A stretch of 64,000 nt of DNA from Lachnospiraceae bacterium. Its GTDB lineage: Bacteria > Bacillota > Clostridia > Lachnospirales > Lachnospiraceae. Positions 1 through 9,825 of this stretch are shown piece by piece. Within the stretch, counting starts at the first letter, position 1; each line of letters begins with the position of its first letter. The notes under the pieces are model-generated. The model was not told the DNA's origin. It saw only the letters and a program-made list of their open reading frames with translations, and searched no databases. The position numbers and the translations under genes are program-made. Location: the NCBI GenBank assembly GCA_029006155.1, contig JAQXGF010000105.1:1-64000 (forward strand), written 5' to 3'.

Positions 1-305
1 GTGATTTTTTCAAATTCTGTATCCAGAGACACGGTGAGCGAAAGCTCATCTATAATGTCCTGATATCGCTTCCGGATCTTTTCCATAGAATTGTGGTAAT
101 CTGCTCCCAAGGATGCTTCCTGATAGCAGCGGTACAGAAGATCCGTCACCTTCTCATCTTCCGGGCTGCGTCTGCCCGGCGCGGACGGTACAATATATCG
201 CCTTGCCGGATCCGCCGTCACGATTTCCTTTACTTTCCGGAAATGCGCCGCGTCTGCCAGCGAGCTGCCTCCGAATTTTGCTGTCTTGATCTGTTCTTTC
301 TTCAT
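1..305 (-). CDS. lysC: Aspartate kinase, N-terminal part (runs off the left edge)
   Basis: My own reverse-strand translation from ATG at 305: MKKEQIKTAKFGGSSLADAAHFRKVKEIV..., with the aspartokinase N-terminal KFGGSS motif. Absent from the ORF track because it runs off the window. Confidence 0.85.
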   Translation of the reverse strand, partial: MKKEQIKTAKFGGSSLADAAHFRKVKEIVTADPARRYIVPSAPGRRSPEDEKVTDLLYRCYQEASLGADYHNSMEKIRKRYQDIIDELSLTVSLDTEFEKI

Positions 306-324
306 GGTTTCTCCTGTTTTTCTA

Positions 325-927
325 TTATTCTCTATACTTTTCTGCCAGTAAATCGGACTCCTGACTGGACTCTCTTCTGATCTTCTCGCGGGAATCCTCG
401 CGCACCGTCTCCCGCAAGTGATCCATATACGCACAAAAACTGCACTCCTCGCTGCCATACGTCATCTGTAAATCGTATTCCAGCGGGAGCCAGGTCGAAA
501 TATCCGCCTCATTGTGCTGAATCAGTGCCTCGAGCTTATCGAGCGCCTTGTACAGCTTCGCCTCCGGCGTCTTCCGCTCTTCCATCTCTGCAAAGAGCTG
601 CGTCAGCTCGGTATGATACGGCTCCGGCAGGGTATCAAACAGACCCGCGACTGCCTGCTCCTCGACCTGCTCATCTGCCTCAGTCTTTACAAATGCCGGT
701 ATGTCCCCTGTCACCGCCTCGCCGAGATCATGGATCGCGCACATCAGCATGACCTTTGCGATATCCGTATCCGGGAACGCATCTTTCATCAGATAGGCCA
801 TCAGAACGAGCCGCCAGCTGTGCTCCGCCACGCTCTCATGCCGGCCGGATGATGTCCAGGAATGCCGTGTATTGCATTTTAACTGTTCTGCCCGTGCCAG
901 AAAGTCCAGCAAGGTTCTATCTTCCAT
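325..927 (-). CDS. HD-domain phosphohydrolase (YfbR/HDDC2-like 5'-nucleotidase family)
   Basis: MEDRTLLDFLARAEQLKCNTRHSW..HESVAEHSWR...IHDLGEAVTGDIP; HD motif arrangement. Start placed at internal Met, 927. Confidence 0.8.
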   Translation of the reverse strand: MEDRTLLDFLARAEQLKCNTRHSWTSSGRHESVAEHSWRLVLMAYLMKDAFPDTDIAKVMLMCAIHDLGEAVTGDIPAFVKTEADEQVEEQAVAGLFDTLPEPYHTELTQLFAEMEERKTPEAKLYKALDKLEALIQHNEADISTWLPLEYDLQMTYGSEECSFCAYMDHLRETVREDSREKIRRESSQESDLLAEKYRE

Positions 928-1066
928 CGTAATCCCTCCATAGCTTCTTTTTCCCTCAGTGCTCTCCATCATAGCATCCCTGCGGCAAAAAAGCCACCTA
1001 TTTCCACAAATTCCCGCAAAATCAGGGGAGTTATACACACTGTCACCGGTGTTTTCCCCTGTCTAG

Positions 1067-2062
1067 CTACCTGACCCGTTGCCCGTGGGAATTAAATGGA
1101 TCCCGCAGCACAACGATCCGCTCTCCCGTCATCGGCTGGCGAAACTCTGCCCGCCACGCCACCAGACTCGCCCTTGTCTTTCCCGGTATTCCTGTTCCAT
1201 AAAGCGGATCCCCAATCAGCGGATGTCCCATCCATGCCATATGTACCCGAATCTGATGCGTGCGCCCGGTGGCCAGACGCAGAAAAAGAAGCGCCTCCGT
1301 ATCCCGCTGAATCTGTACCTGATAATACGTCTTCGCCGGTCTGCCATCCTCTGTCACACACATTTTCTGCAGTTCTCCCGGCATCGCTCCAATCGGTGCA
1401 CCGATGCTCTGTTCTTCCAAAGATGCTTCCTGCGCAAAAACGCCCTCGCACCAGGCGGCATAGGTCTTGTGAAACTGCCCCATCTCCCGCTGCTTCCAGA
1501 GGCGCTGTGCCGCAAACTGATTCTTTGCAAAAATGAGGATCCCAGCTGTATCTGCATCCAGCCGGCCGATGCTCCGGATCGTGGCCATCTCACCCCGGCC
1601 CTGAAAATAAGCCTGCAGCCGGTTCGCCAGCGTATCCTGATAATGCCCGTGCGCCGGATGCACGACTTCCCCGGATGGCTTCCACACGGCGATCACATCG
1701 GCATCCTCATACAGAATATCGGGAAGCGTACCAGATGCGGACGCTTCCATCTCATGGATGCCCGCCGCCGAATCTTCCAGACAGACTGCAAGCACGTCTC
1801 CTTCGGAAAGCACATACGTGCTGCGGACCTGCACGCCGTTCACCTGCATGCCGTGCGCCCGGAACTTCAGGCGGCGGACCTGCGTTTTTGTAAAGCCAAG
1901 CCGCTTCGTCAGATAATTTTCTACGGAGCGCCCGGCATCTTCTGCTCCAATCCGCCATGACCGTGTGCGGGCAGGCTGCTGACGATCCTGCGCTATATAT
2001 TGATCATCTTCCACGGAAATTCGACCATATTCAGACTCTCGATCCTGTATATTATATCCCAT
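1067..2062 (-). CDS. RluA-family pseudouridine synthase
   Basis: S4-like N-terminus followed by SIGRLDADTAGILIFAKN and TGRTHQIRVHMAWMGHPLIGDPLYG signatures. Confidence 0.92.
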   Translation of the reverse strand: MGYNIQDRESEYGRISVEDDQYIAQDRQQPARTRSWRIGAEDAGRSVENYLTKRLGFTKTQVRRLKFRAHGMQVNGVQVRSTYVLSEGDVLAVCLEDSAAGIHEMEASASGTLPDILYEDADVIAVWKPSGEVVHPAHGHYQDTLANRLQAYFQGRGEMATIRSIGRLDADTAGILIFAKNQFAAQRLWKQREMGQFHKTYAAWCEGVFAQEASLEEQSIGAPIGAMPGELQKMCVTEDGRPAKTYYQVQIQRDTEALLFLRLATGRTHQIRVHMAWMGHPLIGDPLYGTGIPGKTRASLVAWRAEFRQPMTGERIVVLRDPFNSHGQRVR

Positions 2063-2095
2063 CCATTTCTCTCCTGCATTTCATAAGTCTTCTAC

Positions 2096-2473
2096 CTACT
2101 TCCCGTCCTTCATCTTCGGCTCGAACACCAGGCTCGCCAGATAAGAAAAGATCAGCGCCGCACTGATCCCGACTGCACTTGCGCGGAACCCGCCCTGAAA
2201 CAGCCCTAAAAATCCGCTCTCGTCTACTGCTTCTTTCACGCCTTTCCATAAGGTATTTCCGAACCCGAGCAGTGGGACGGAAGCACCTGCGCCCGCGAAA
2301 TCGATCAGCGGCTCGTACCATCCGATTGCACCGAGCACGGAACCCGCCACGACGAGCAGTACCATGATCCTTCCCGGCAGCAGTGTCGTCTTCTCCAGTA
2401 AAATCTGGACAAGCGCACAGATCAGCCCGCCCACCCAGAATGCATTTACATAATCCATCTCTTTCACCTCCAT
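2096..2473 (-). CDS. spoVAE: Stage V sporulation protein AE
   Basis: Small hydrophobic protein MDYVNAFWVGGLICALVQILLEKTTLLPGRIMVLLVVAGSVLGAIGWYEPLIDFAGAGASVPLLGFG, directly downstream of spoVAD. Confidence 0.9.
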   Translation of the reverse strand: MEVKEMDYVNAFWVGGLICALVQILLEKTTLLPGRIMVLLVVAGSVLGAIGWYEPLIDFAGAGASVPLLGFGNTLWKGVKEAVDESGFLGLFQGGFRASAVGISAALIFSYLASLVFEPKMKDGK

Positions 2474-2478
2474 GCGTG

Positions 2479-3489
2479 TCAGCAGTGTTCTAACACGATC
2501 GCGTGCGCGATGCCCGGAATCGTCTTCCCTTCGTTGAAGCTGACCTTTGAGAGCAATGCTCCGGTCGGCACGAAGAGCACCCGCTTCCAGCTGCCTTTGC
2601 GCAGCTTTGGCAGGATCAGTGCACAGAGCGTGGAGGCCGCACAGCCACAGCCACTTCCGCCCGAATGGGTGTCCTGCGCTTCTGAATCATAAATTTCCAT
2701 GCCGCAGTCCATATGCTGCGCTGCGATGTCGATTCCTTTCCCGTCCAGAAGATCCAGCAGGATCCGCTTTCCCACCGCCCCGAGATCCCCGGTGATGATC
2801 CGGTCATAATCAGACGGCGTCCGGCCAAAATCCTGCAAATTCTGTTCAATCGTATCACAGGCAGCCGGAGCCATGCAAGCCCCCATGTTCATATTGTCGC
2901 GGCTTCCCATGTCCACGATCTTCCCGGGCGTCACACCACTGATCCGCACATGCCCGCCCTTTTTCCCAAGGACAAATGCCCCGCTTCCGGTCACGGTCCA
3001 CGTCGCAGACAGTGGCCGCTGGCTGCCATAGCCAAGCGGGAAGCGAAACTCTTTTTCCGCACTTCCAAAATGGCTCGAAGTCACGGCCGCCACGTGCTCT
3101 GCACAGCCTGCCGACACCGTCATCGCTGCCAGCGCCAATGCTTCCCCGCAGGTCGAACAGGCGCCATACAGACCAAACAGCGGGATCTGCGTCTCCTCGC
3201 TGCCAAACGCCGTCGCCGTCAGCTGTGCGAGCAGATCCCCGCCGAACAGATAGCGGATATCTCCGCTCTTCAGCCCTGCCTTTCCGATTGCCAGCTGCAG
3301 CGCCTCCTGCTGCATCGTACTCTCCGCCTGCTCCCATGTCTCCTCGCCAAAATCCGCTTCCGGTGCGATCAGGTCAAATCCATCTCCCAGCGGCCCTTCA
3401 CCCTCCTTCGGTCCGACGACGGATGCACTGCTGATGATATGCGCCGGTTCGGTAAACGAAATGCTCTGTTTTCCTGCTGTCTGCTCCAT
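2479..3489 (-). CDS. spoVAD: Stage V sporulation protein AD
   Basis: Thiolase-like SpoVAD sequence (AHIISSASVVGPKEGEGPLG..., MGACMAPAACDTIEQNLQDFGRTPSDYDRIITGDLG). Confidence 0.93.
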   Translation of the reverse strand: MEQTAGKQSISFTEPAHIISSASVVGPKEGEGPLGDGFDLIAPEADFGEETWEQAESTMQQEALQLAIGKAGLKSGDIRYLFGGDLLAQLTATAFGSEETQIPLFGLYGACSTCGEALALAAMTVSAGCAEHVAAVTSSHFGSAEKEFRFPLGYGSQRPLSATWTVTGSGAFVLGKKGGHVRISGVTPGKIVDMGSRDNMNMGACMAPAACDTIEQNLQDFGRTPSDYDRIITGDLGAVGKRILLDLLDGKGIDIAAQHMDCGMEIYDSEAQDTHSGGSGCGCAASTLCALILPKLRKGSWKRVLFVPTGALLSKVSFNEGKTIPGIAHAIVLEHC

Positions 3490-3518
3490 ATTCGATCCTT
3501 TCTGCAGCAGATGCCCCG

Positions 3519-3577
3519 TAGAACAAAAGGGAGGCTACTGCTGCCATTTCCTTCTTGCAGTAGTGTCTCCCTTTTCC
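3519..3577 (-). terminator. Putative intrinsic terminator between plsC and spoVAD
   Basis: Hairpin AAAAGGGAGgctACTGCTGC...GCAGTAGTgtCTCCCTTTT in the plsC-spoVAD gap; potentially bidirectional. Confidence 0.7.
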
Positions 3578-3583
3578 AAAACT

Positions 3584-4309
3584 TTATTCCATTTTTGATG
3601 CATTACACGCCTGAATCTTCTCCTCGATCCGCGTCCGTACCAGCTCGGCAATCTGTGTCGTCTTCATCCCCTGATACTCTTCCGGATAAATCGGATCCAG
3701 AAAATGGACCTGCACCGTCTGCTTTGCCACCGAACCGGTATCAAATGCCTTGTATGAATCAAGCAGCGCTACCGGAACGATCGGACAGTTTGCCTTTGTC
3801 GCACATTTGAAGCTGCCTCCCTTAAACGGCAGCAGATGATTGCCGTCGCGGCTTCTCGTCCCTTCCGGGAAAATGATAAAATTCCGGCCGTTTTTGACGT
3901 CCTCTGCCATCTGAAGCATGACCTTCATCCCCTGTCTCGGGTCCGAACGGTCAAGCGCATACGCTTCCAAGCACGCAAACACCTGCTTCAGAAACGGGAT
4001 GTTCTGCAGCTCCTTTTTCAACACGATCGATACCGGCCGGTCCAGCAGCCAGAGGATCGCAAGTGCGTCAAACATCCCCTGATGGTTCGGGTAGAGGATA
4101 AAACCGTCCTCTTTTGGAAGCTTTTCCATCCCGTCTCCCTGTATCACGATTCGTCCTCCCCGGATCGCCCGGTTGTCAATCTGCCGGATCAGGGCATAGC
4201 GCTCTTCCAGGCTGTAGCGCTCCGGATGTGCCGCCATCCGAAACAGCCGTACTATGCCATACGGCACATACCAGAGATTCATCAGTATCATCCATAGGAT
4301 TCGTTTCAT
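3584..4309 (-). CDS. 1-acyl-sn-glycerol-3-phosphate acyltransferase (PlsC family)
   Basis: NHQGMFDALAI (NHx4D) and FPEGTRSRDG motifs. Confidence 0.92.
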   Translation of the reverse strand: MKRILWMILMNLWYVPYGIVRLFRMAAHPERYSLEERYALIRQIDNRAIRGGRIVIQGDGMEKLPKEDGFILYPNHQGMFDALAILWLLDRPVSIVLKKELQNIPFLKQVFACLEAYALDRSDPRQGMKVMLQMAEDVKNGRNFIIFPEGTRSRDGNHLLPFKGGSFKCATKANCPIVPVALLDSYKAFDTGSVAKQTVQVHFLDPIYPEEYQGMKTTQIAELVRTRIEEKIQACNASKME

Positions 4310-4436
4310 ATCATCCCTCCATTTCTGCATTTGGCATACCCGGAATCCATCTGCATCGTTTCGTTTATGAGACGGCTCCGGATCCCCCGTGTACTGGCCG
4401 GTTCCTTTTCAGCCAGATGACCGCAGTTTTATACTG

Positions 4437-5072
4437 CTACTCAGTCTCCACAAGTGTCCGCAATCCTGAAAAATCGCAGATCACTGCTTCCGGGCTGGTC
4501 GCGGCTCCGAACCCGTAAGCCGCATGTACAAACGGGACGCCCGCCGCATGTGCGGCCTCCTCATCGCCCCTGGTATCTCCGACGTAGATGGGCTGCTGCA
4601 GACCATTGCGCTCCACCACAAGCCGGATATTTTCTGCTTTTTTCATACCGGTATCTCCAAAACACTCGGTATCTGTCACATACGGTGCAAGTCCGGTCTT
4701 TTCCAGAAACAGCTCGATATAGCCGGACTGACAATTGCTGACGATACATACCTTCACCTGTCTGGATAATGCCTGAATCGTCTCCACGACACCCGGATAG
4801 CAGATGTGGCATGGATCGTTCTGCAGCGCCTCATGCTCATAGCGGCAGCAGACATCCATGATCGCATAGCGCTCCTTGGGTGGCAGCTGTGGAAGCAGGC
4901 AGTCCGCGATCACATCCATCGTCCGCCCGAACAGCCCCTTCAGCTCATCTGCCGTCACGATCCGCTGCGGCACGCCACCTTCCTGTACGGCCCGCGTCCA
5001 CGCGCCCGCCACAATCGGCGTCGAATCCCATAAGGTGCCATCTACGTCTAAGATAATTCCATCTGTTTTCAT
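4437..5072 (-). CDS. HAD-family hydrolase (phosphoglycolate phosphatase-like)
   Basis: DVDGTLWDS, VSNCQSGY, YVGDTRGDEEAAHAAGVPFV motifs. Confidence 0.88.
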   Translation of the reverse strand: MKTDGIILDVDGTLWDSTPIVAGAWTRAVQEGGVPQRIVTADELKGLFGRTMDVIADCLLPQLPPKERYAIMDVCCRYEHEALQNDPCHICYPGVVETIQALSRQVKVCIVSNCQSGYIELFLEKTGLAPYVTDTECFGDTGMKKAENIRLVVERNGLQQPIYVGDTRGDEEAAHAAGVPFVHAAYGFGAATSPEAVICDFSGLRTLVETE

Positions 5073-5196
5073 GTCATTCTCTCCCTCTGATTGTAGAAAG
5101 AGCGCCTCCTACCTGCTTCCGGCAGAAGACGCTCCGGTCTTTTTCTTGCTGACTCTTTTCGCAGCGCCCTGCTTTCGCACTGCTCTCCTATGCACC

Positions 5197-6762
5197 TTAG
5201 TGTCCGGTCACACTCGTCGCATACAGTCCACTGCTCGTGGAATTCGAGTAGTCGATGTTTGCGCTGATATACAGACCGTCATACAGACCATCCGTGGTGC
5301 TGACGTTTGCATCCGACGTATTGATCGTGTACGTATTGCCATCATCGCCCTGGATCGTAATGCTGTTCATCGTCGTACCAATGACCGTACCGCTGATCGT
5401 ACCGGTATTGGATGTGCTGCCGCCGGAACTGCTGTTTCCGGAGCCGTTGCCGCCAGAGCTGCTATTGCCCGAACCGTTGCCACCGGATGTACTGCCGCTT
5501 CCGGAACTGCTGTTCTGTGTGGAGCTCACATAGGACTTGGAAATGTATCCGGTCGTCCCGTTGATCGAAACGACGTACCAGTTGTCCGTCTCTCCGATGA
5601 CCTGCAGCGACTGTCCGCTGCCAAGGCTGTCCACCAGGCCACTGCTCGTCCCCGGCTGAGAACGTACATTGACATCCGTCGTCGTATATAAGGTCGTGGA
5701 AGAACCATAATCGATCTTGCTGTTCATCTCCGCGCTGACCTTCGTCGAATCCGATGCCGTACTGCCGGTCGCCGTACTGTTCGTCTCTGACTGGGACGTC
5801 GAGGTCGACGGCTGGTTCTTTACGAGAAATTGCTTGTTGATGTAGCCGATATTGCCATTGACATTGACCTTGAACCACGAGGATGTCTCCCCGATGACCG
5901 TCACCTGATCGCCGGCACTGAAAGAGCCGATGATGTTCTCCTGTGATTCTGTGCTCGGCGTGCTACGGATGTTGACATCATCATTCGCATACAGAGTCGC
6001 AGAAGTACCATAATCGGTCAGCGACTTGAGCTCGGTATCTGCATCCTGCTCGGTCTCGCTCTCCGTCGTCTCACTCTCGGTCTGTGCCTGAACCAGCTTT
6101 CCATTTTTCACCGCCTGAAATACGGTGTTGTTCAGTACCTGGAAGCTTTCCACGGACTTCTGTACCGCTGCGAGGAGTACTTTATTGTCGTCTGTCACGG
6201 TCCCCTGTACCACGTACGCCTCATCCTCGGCAAAAATGCCATAGGTCACGGAGTACGCCCACATACTCGTCGCATTGTATTTCACCACATATTCATAGAT
6301 CGTCAGTGTCCCGGATGTCGCTGTCTTGAAATCTTCCACCTCAAATGCATTCGCATTCGGATACTGCTTTGTCAGGCTCTCCTTCAGGGCATCCTCCGAC
6401 TCTGAGACGGAGAGATTCTTCATCTGGGTCTGATCCGCCGCATGGACAATATTGATCATGGCTGCCGATCCGGAAGAAAATACCCGCATCTCATCCGCAT
6501 CCTGCGTCACCTTCCAGGTGCCGTCCGGTAACGTAATCTGAATACTTTTATCCTGTGATGTATAAGCAATCTCTGTTTGCAGCTCTGTTTCTGATTCGGT
6601 CTCCGACTCAGACTCCGGCGCGGTCTGCTTCTCTGTCTGCTTTTCCGTCTCAGACTCTGTCTCCGGCTGCTTCTTCAGCATACTGCAGCCTGTCGTAAGG
6701 CTCACAATGGCCAGTGACATTCCAAGAGCCAGCAAAACTCTCTTCACTCTTCTGTTTAACAT
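5197..6762 (-). CDS. Lipoprotein with two SH3b domains, Thr/Ser/Glu-rich linker and Gly/Ser/Asn-rich region
   Basis: Signal peptide with lipobox (LTTGC), TESETEKQTEKQ linker, two SH3b units (VNIRSTPSTES...; VNVRSQPGTSSGLVDSLGSGQSLQVIGETDNWYVV). Confidence 0.85.
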   Translation of the reverse strand: MLNRRVKRVLLALGMSLAIVSLTTGCSMLKKQPETESETEKQTEKQTAPESESETESETELQTEIAYTSQDKSIQITLPDGTWKVTQDADEMRVFSSGSAAMINIVHAADQTQMKNLSVSESEDALKESLTKQYPNANAFEVEDFKTATSGTLTIYEYVVKYNATSMWAYSVTYGIFAEDEAYVVQGTVTDDNKVLLAAVQKSVESFQVLNNTVFQAVKNGKLVQAQTESETTESETEQDADTELKSLTDYGTSATLYANDDVNIRSTPSTESQENIIGSFSAGDQVTVIGETSSWFKVNVNGNIGYINKQFLVKNQPSTSTSQSETNSTATGSTASDSTKVSAEMNSKIDYGSSTTLYTTTDVNVRSQPGTSSGLVDSLGSGQSLQVIGETDNWYVVSINGTTGYISKSYVSSTQNSSSGSGSTSGGNGSGNSSSGGNGSGNSSSGGSTSNTGTISGTVIGTTMNSITIQGDDGNTYTINTSDANVSTTDGLYDGLYISANIDYSNSTSSGLYATSVTGH

Positions 6763-6919
6763 GTCACACCCTCCATTTTTGTTCATGTTCTAATGCATTC
6801 AAAAAACAGGTATTGATCCAATACCATACCTTCAGATCATACCACACATTCGAAAGATGTACAAGTCACATACTGACGTTTTCACATTTTCCCCGGATTC
6901 TTAATAGTTTTGTAACAGG

Positions 6920-7807
6920 TCAGAAGCGCTTCCGGATCTCCTTTTCTGCAGCCAGAAACCTTGCATCCAGCTCCTTTTGCGATACGGCCGGGCTGCCATC
7001 CTGCGCCCCTGTCAGAAGCGCAGAGAGCTCCCGGTACTCATCCAGAAGCCCCTGCCCGTGCAATACCCGGTACGCACCGGCATCACTTCCGAGGGCAATG
7101 TTCGCTCCCAGCGCAAATCCTCTTTGGATCCGCGCTCCCGCTTCCTGCTTCAGACGACGCAGTGCCACATCATCGAACCGCCCGCTTCCGATCAGGTTCG
7201 TGATCGTCACATAGGTCGGCACCCAGACCGTAGGACTCCCGGCAAGCGCCTGCAGCGTCTCCTCATCGAGAAAATTGCCGTGCTCCACCGAATCCACACC
7301 GGCTTCCACCGCTGCGAGCACCGGCTCCCTGCCATTCACGTGCGCCATCACGGAAAATCCTTCCTCGTGCGCGATGTGGATCATCTCCCGGATCTCATCC
7401 TTTTGCAGCGGTGCCTCGGTCAGTGCGCCGCTTCGGGAAAAATCGAGAATGCCGGAGAGCATGATCTTAATAAAATGCCCGCCCTGCGCCCGCACCTGTG
7501 CAATCCGTTCCCGGTATTCCCGCAGATCGGAAAAAGCCAGACCGACCAGACCTCCGTAATGTCCCTTTTTGTGGATCGCAAAAACGGGCGTCCGGTACGT
7601 GATCCCATATTCACCGGCCAGCTGCGCGGCCCGCCTTGATACCCCACAGGTATCTCCGCCATCCCGGATAAAAGAGATCCCCCGCTTTGCATATTCCTCA
7701 AAGCGCTGCCGGATGACTGCATCCACCACTCCGTCTCTGTGCTGCGCTACTGCCTTTTTATAATTGACCCCATCCATAATCATATGGGCATGGCATTCTC
7801 CAAACAT
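6920..7807 (-). CDS. Amidohydrolase family protein
   Basis: MFGECHAHMIMDG (HxH), VMAHVNGREPVLAAVEAGVDSVEHGNFLDEE, ALGSDAGAY motifs. Confidence 0.85.
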   Translation of the reverse strand: MFGECHAHMIMDGVNYKKAVAQHRDGVVDAVIRQRFEEYAKRGISFIRDGGDTCGVSRRAAQLAGEYGITYRTPVFAIHKKGHYGGLVGLAFSDLREYRERIAQVRAQGGHFIKIMLSGILDFSRSGALTEAPLQKDEIREMIHIAHEEGFSVMAHVNGREPVLAAVEAGVDSVEHGNFLDEETLQALAGSPTVWVPTYVTITNLIGSGRFDDVALRRLKQEAGARIQRGFALGANIALGSDAGAYRVLHGQGLLDEYRELSALLTGAQDGSPAVSQKELDARFLAAEKEIRKRF

Positions 7808-7818
7808 CGTATCCCTTC

Positions 7819-9825
7819 TTACTTCTGATTCTGCTCCTCTACCAGCTTTGCGAGCAGCCGGATCGTATTTTTGAAGTTTCCGCTGATCGGATACTGCTCC
7901 ATCTCCCAGCTGCTTCCTGCCTGGCTTCTTTGCTGGAAGCGCAGCACGCAGTGTGCCTCATCAATCTCAGAAAAACTGAGCATGCTCAGATCCTTCTGAT
8001 ACGCCTCAAGCACTGCCTCCAGATCTTTTGCCGGTACTTCAATATACAGCGACAGATCGGAACCCATGGTGCGCGATGCCGTCCCTTCTTCCGAAGATGC
8101 ATCCCCCTGGATCACCGTCTGGGCCTCCTCCAGATCGGCTGCCGCAAGCTGATCCGGGATCCACTCGGTCTCGGTCTCCGGCTCAGATATGCGCTGTGCC
8201 ATCTCTGTAGTCTCTCCCGGCACGACCTGAATATCCGCATAGGAATACAGCTCCGGAATATCTCCCTGATAAAAATTCCCGCTGATGCCAACGACCTGAT
8301 CCGCATCCCATGTCAGAATCGGATACATCCGCCTGCGATACTCCATATCCGCAAGCAGCTGCTCCATACACTTGCTGTACCGGTCATACGCGACCTCATA
8401 GCTCCGGTAGATTTCTTTTCCATTTTTCAGTGTGTATTTTACATCAACCCACATGGTATCGTCCAGATAATCCTCTGAATTTTTCTGCTTGATCCACTGA
8501 TTTTCCACACCGTTTTCTGCCAGCGGATATAAAAGCTCCACGTGATCCGTCTCCAGATAATCCAAAACGAGCTGCTCATCGTTCCGGTTCGCCTTCTTTT
8601 TCACCGGATAGCTCCAGGATGTATACAGATTCCGCACCGCCATCGATGCGACTTCCTCCTGCGCCGGAAGGTAGGTATTGTACCCAAGCACATCATAGCG
8701 AAAGCCGAAAAAGATCACAAGTGCCAGACCAACGGACACCGCGATATGCCACTTATGCATCAATATCTGGCGGATGTCCCAGCGGTAAATAAATTCCATC
8801 AGGAGACAAAACAGGGTGCCGGAGATCAGAATCGCGGCCAGCTCCCATAAAGCCGACGGAATCACGCTGTGAATCAGAATCGCACAGATAAGTGCCACCG
8901 GAACTGCAATCAGGATCTTGATCACGCCTTCCAGCCGATGAAATGCGAGCGCATTGCCAGCCGCCTCACTTTTCCGATACCGGTAGAGCACGAGCGCCAG
9001 GCAAAAGAGCAGCACCGTAATCGCCACCAGCTGACAGATCCCCGTGATACTCGGCCATTGCCCGGTCACTCCGACTGCGCCGACCTCCCTGCCATTTCCC
9101 CACAGCATGCAAAACGCCCATGGAGATGTAAATTTCAATGTCTGTGAGCTGTTGCTCATCCACAGCCACTCGGTATTCATACAAGTCGTCAGAAAGGAAT
9201 CTACAAAATAGCCGATCACCACGATCAGCAGCATCGGAAGATAGCCGAAAAAGACGGCCAGTGCACAGATCGTCGTCAGCAGCTTGCCTGTGAGCATGAC
9301 TGCTACGAGCGTCGCGGCATAGCTGCAGCAGAAAAACAGCAGATTCCGCCCGAATGTAACCGCCACCTCCAGAAGCACTTTCCCGGAAAACGCATGATAC
9401 AGGACACCGATCAGGAGTCCGAATGCAAGCGCCAGCGCATACGTCCACGCATAGGTCTCCACGACCGCCACACTGCGCACAAGGAAAAACCGCTCCCGGC
9501 GTAACGGCAGGCTATGGTAAAAATCCAGTTTTTCCCTGGAATGCACATAACTGAATGCGCCAAGTGCAGCAACGGCTCCGAATATCAGCGCCAGCATCAC
9601 ATCCGGATACCGATCCAGCCCGATGCTCGTGCTAAGCACATCCAGCATCACCTTTGCATCTGCATCCACCCACGCCGTCTTCTGATCCTCGAGTGTTGCC
9701 GCCATATTCATAAGTACAAACAACGGGACCACCAGCGTAAATGCGACCGCCTGCAAGGCCGTCAGCCATATGAGCTGCTTCCGTTCCGTCCGGATGAGCT
9801 TAGTAAATGAGATTGCGGACGTCAT
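7819..9825 (-). CDS. ABC transporter permease (large membrane protein)
   Basis: Multiple hydrophobic segments; overlaps the downstream end of the adjacent ATPase gene in a GntR-ATPase-permease arrangement. Confidence 0.8.
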   Translation of the reverse strand: MTSAISFTKLIRTERKQLIWLTALQAVAFTLVVPLFVLMNMAATLEDQKTAWVDADAKVMLDVLSTSIGLDRYPDVMLALIFGAVAALGAFSYVHSREKLDFYHSLPLRRERFFLVRSVAVVETYAWTYALALAFGLLIGVLYHAFSGKVLLEVAVTFGRNLLFFCCSYAATLVAVMLTGKLLTTICALAVFFGYLPMLLIVVIGYFVDSFLTTCMNTEWLWMSNSSQTLKFTSPWAFCMLWGNGREVGAVGVTGQWPSITGICQLVAITVLLFCLALVLYRYRKSEAAGNALAFHRLEGVIKILIAVPVALICAILIHSVIPSALWELAAILISGTLFCLLMEFIYRWDIRQILMHKWHIAVSVGLALVIFFGFRYDVLGYNTYLPAQEEVASMAVRNLYTSWSYPVKKKANRNDEQLVLDYLETDHVELLYPLAENGVENQWIKQKNSEDYLDDTMWVDVKYTLKNGKEIYRSYEVAYDRYSKCMEQLLADMEYRRRMYPILTWDADQVVGISGNFYQGDIPELYSYADIQVVPGETTEMAQRISEPETETEWIPDQLAAADLEEAQTVIQGDASSEEGTASRTMGSDLSLYIEVPAKDLEAVLEAYQKDLSMLSFSEIDEAHCVLRFQQRSQAGSSWEMEQYPISGNFKNTIRLLAKLVEEQNQK

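Noticed and set aside
1079-3810. Long plus-strand ORFs 1079..1960 (293 aa) and 2713..3810 (365 aa)
   Set aside because: They are antisense to clearly recognisable genes (RluA-family synthase, spoVAD) and have Arg/Pro/Cys-rich, non-protein-like composition.
7930-8478. Plus-strand ORFs across the ABC permease gene
   Set aside because: Antisense to a coherent membrane protein gene; composition consistent with codon-bias shadow ORFs.
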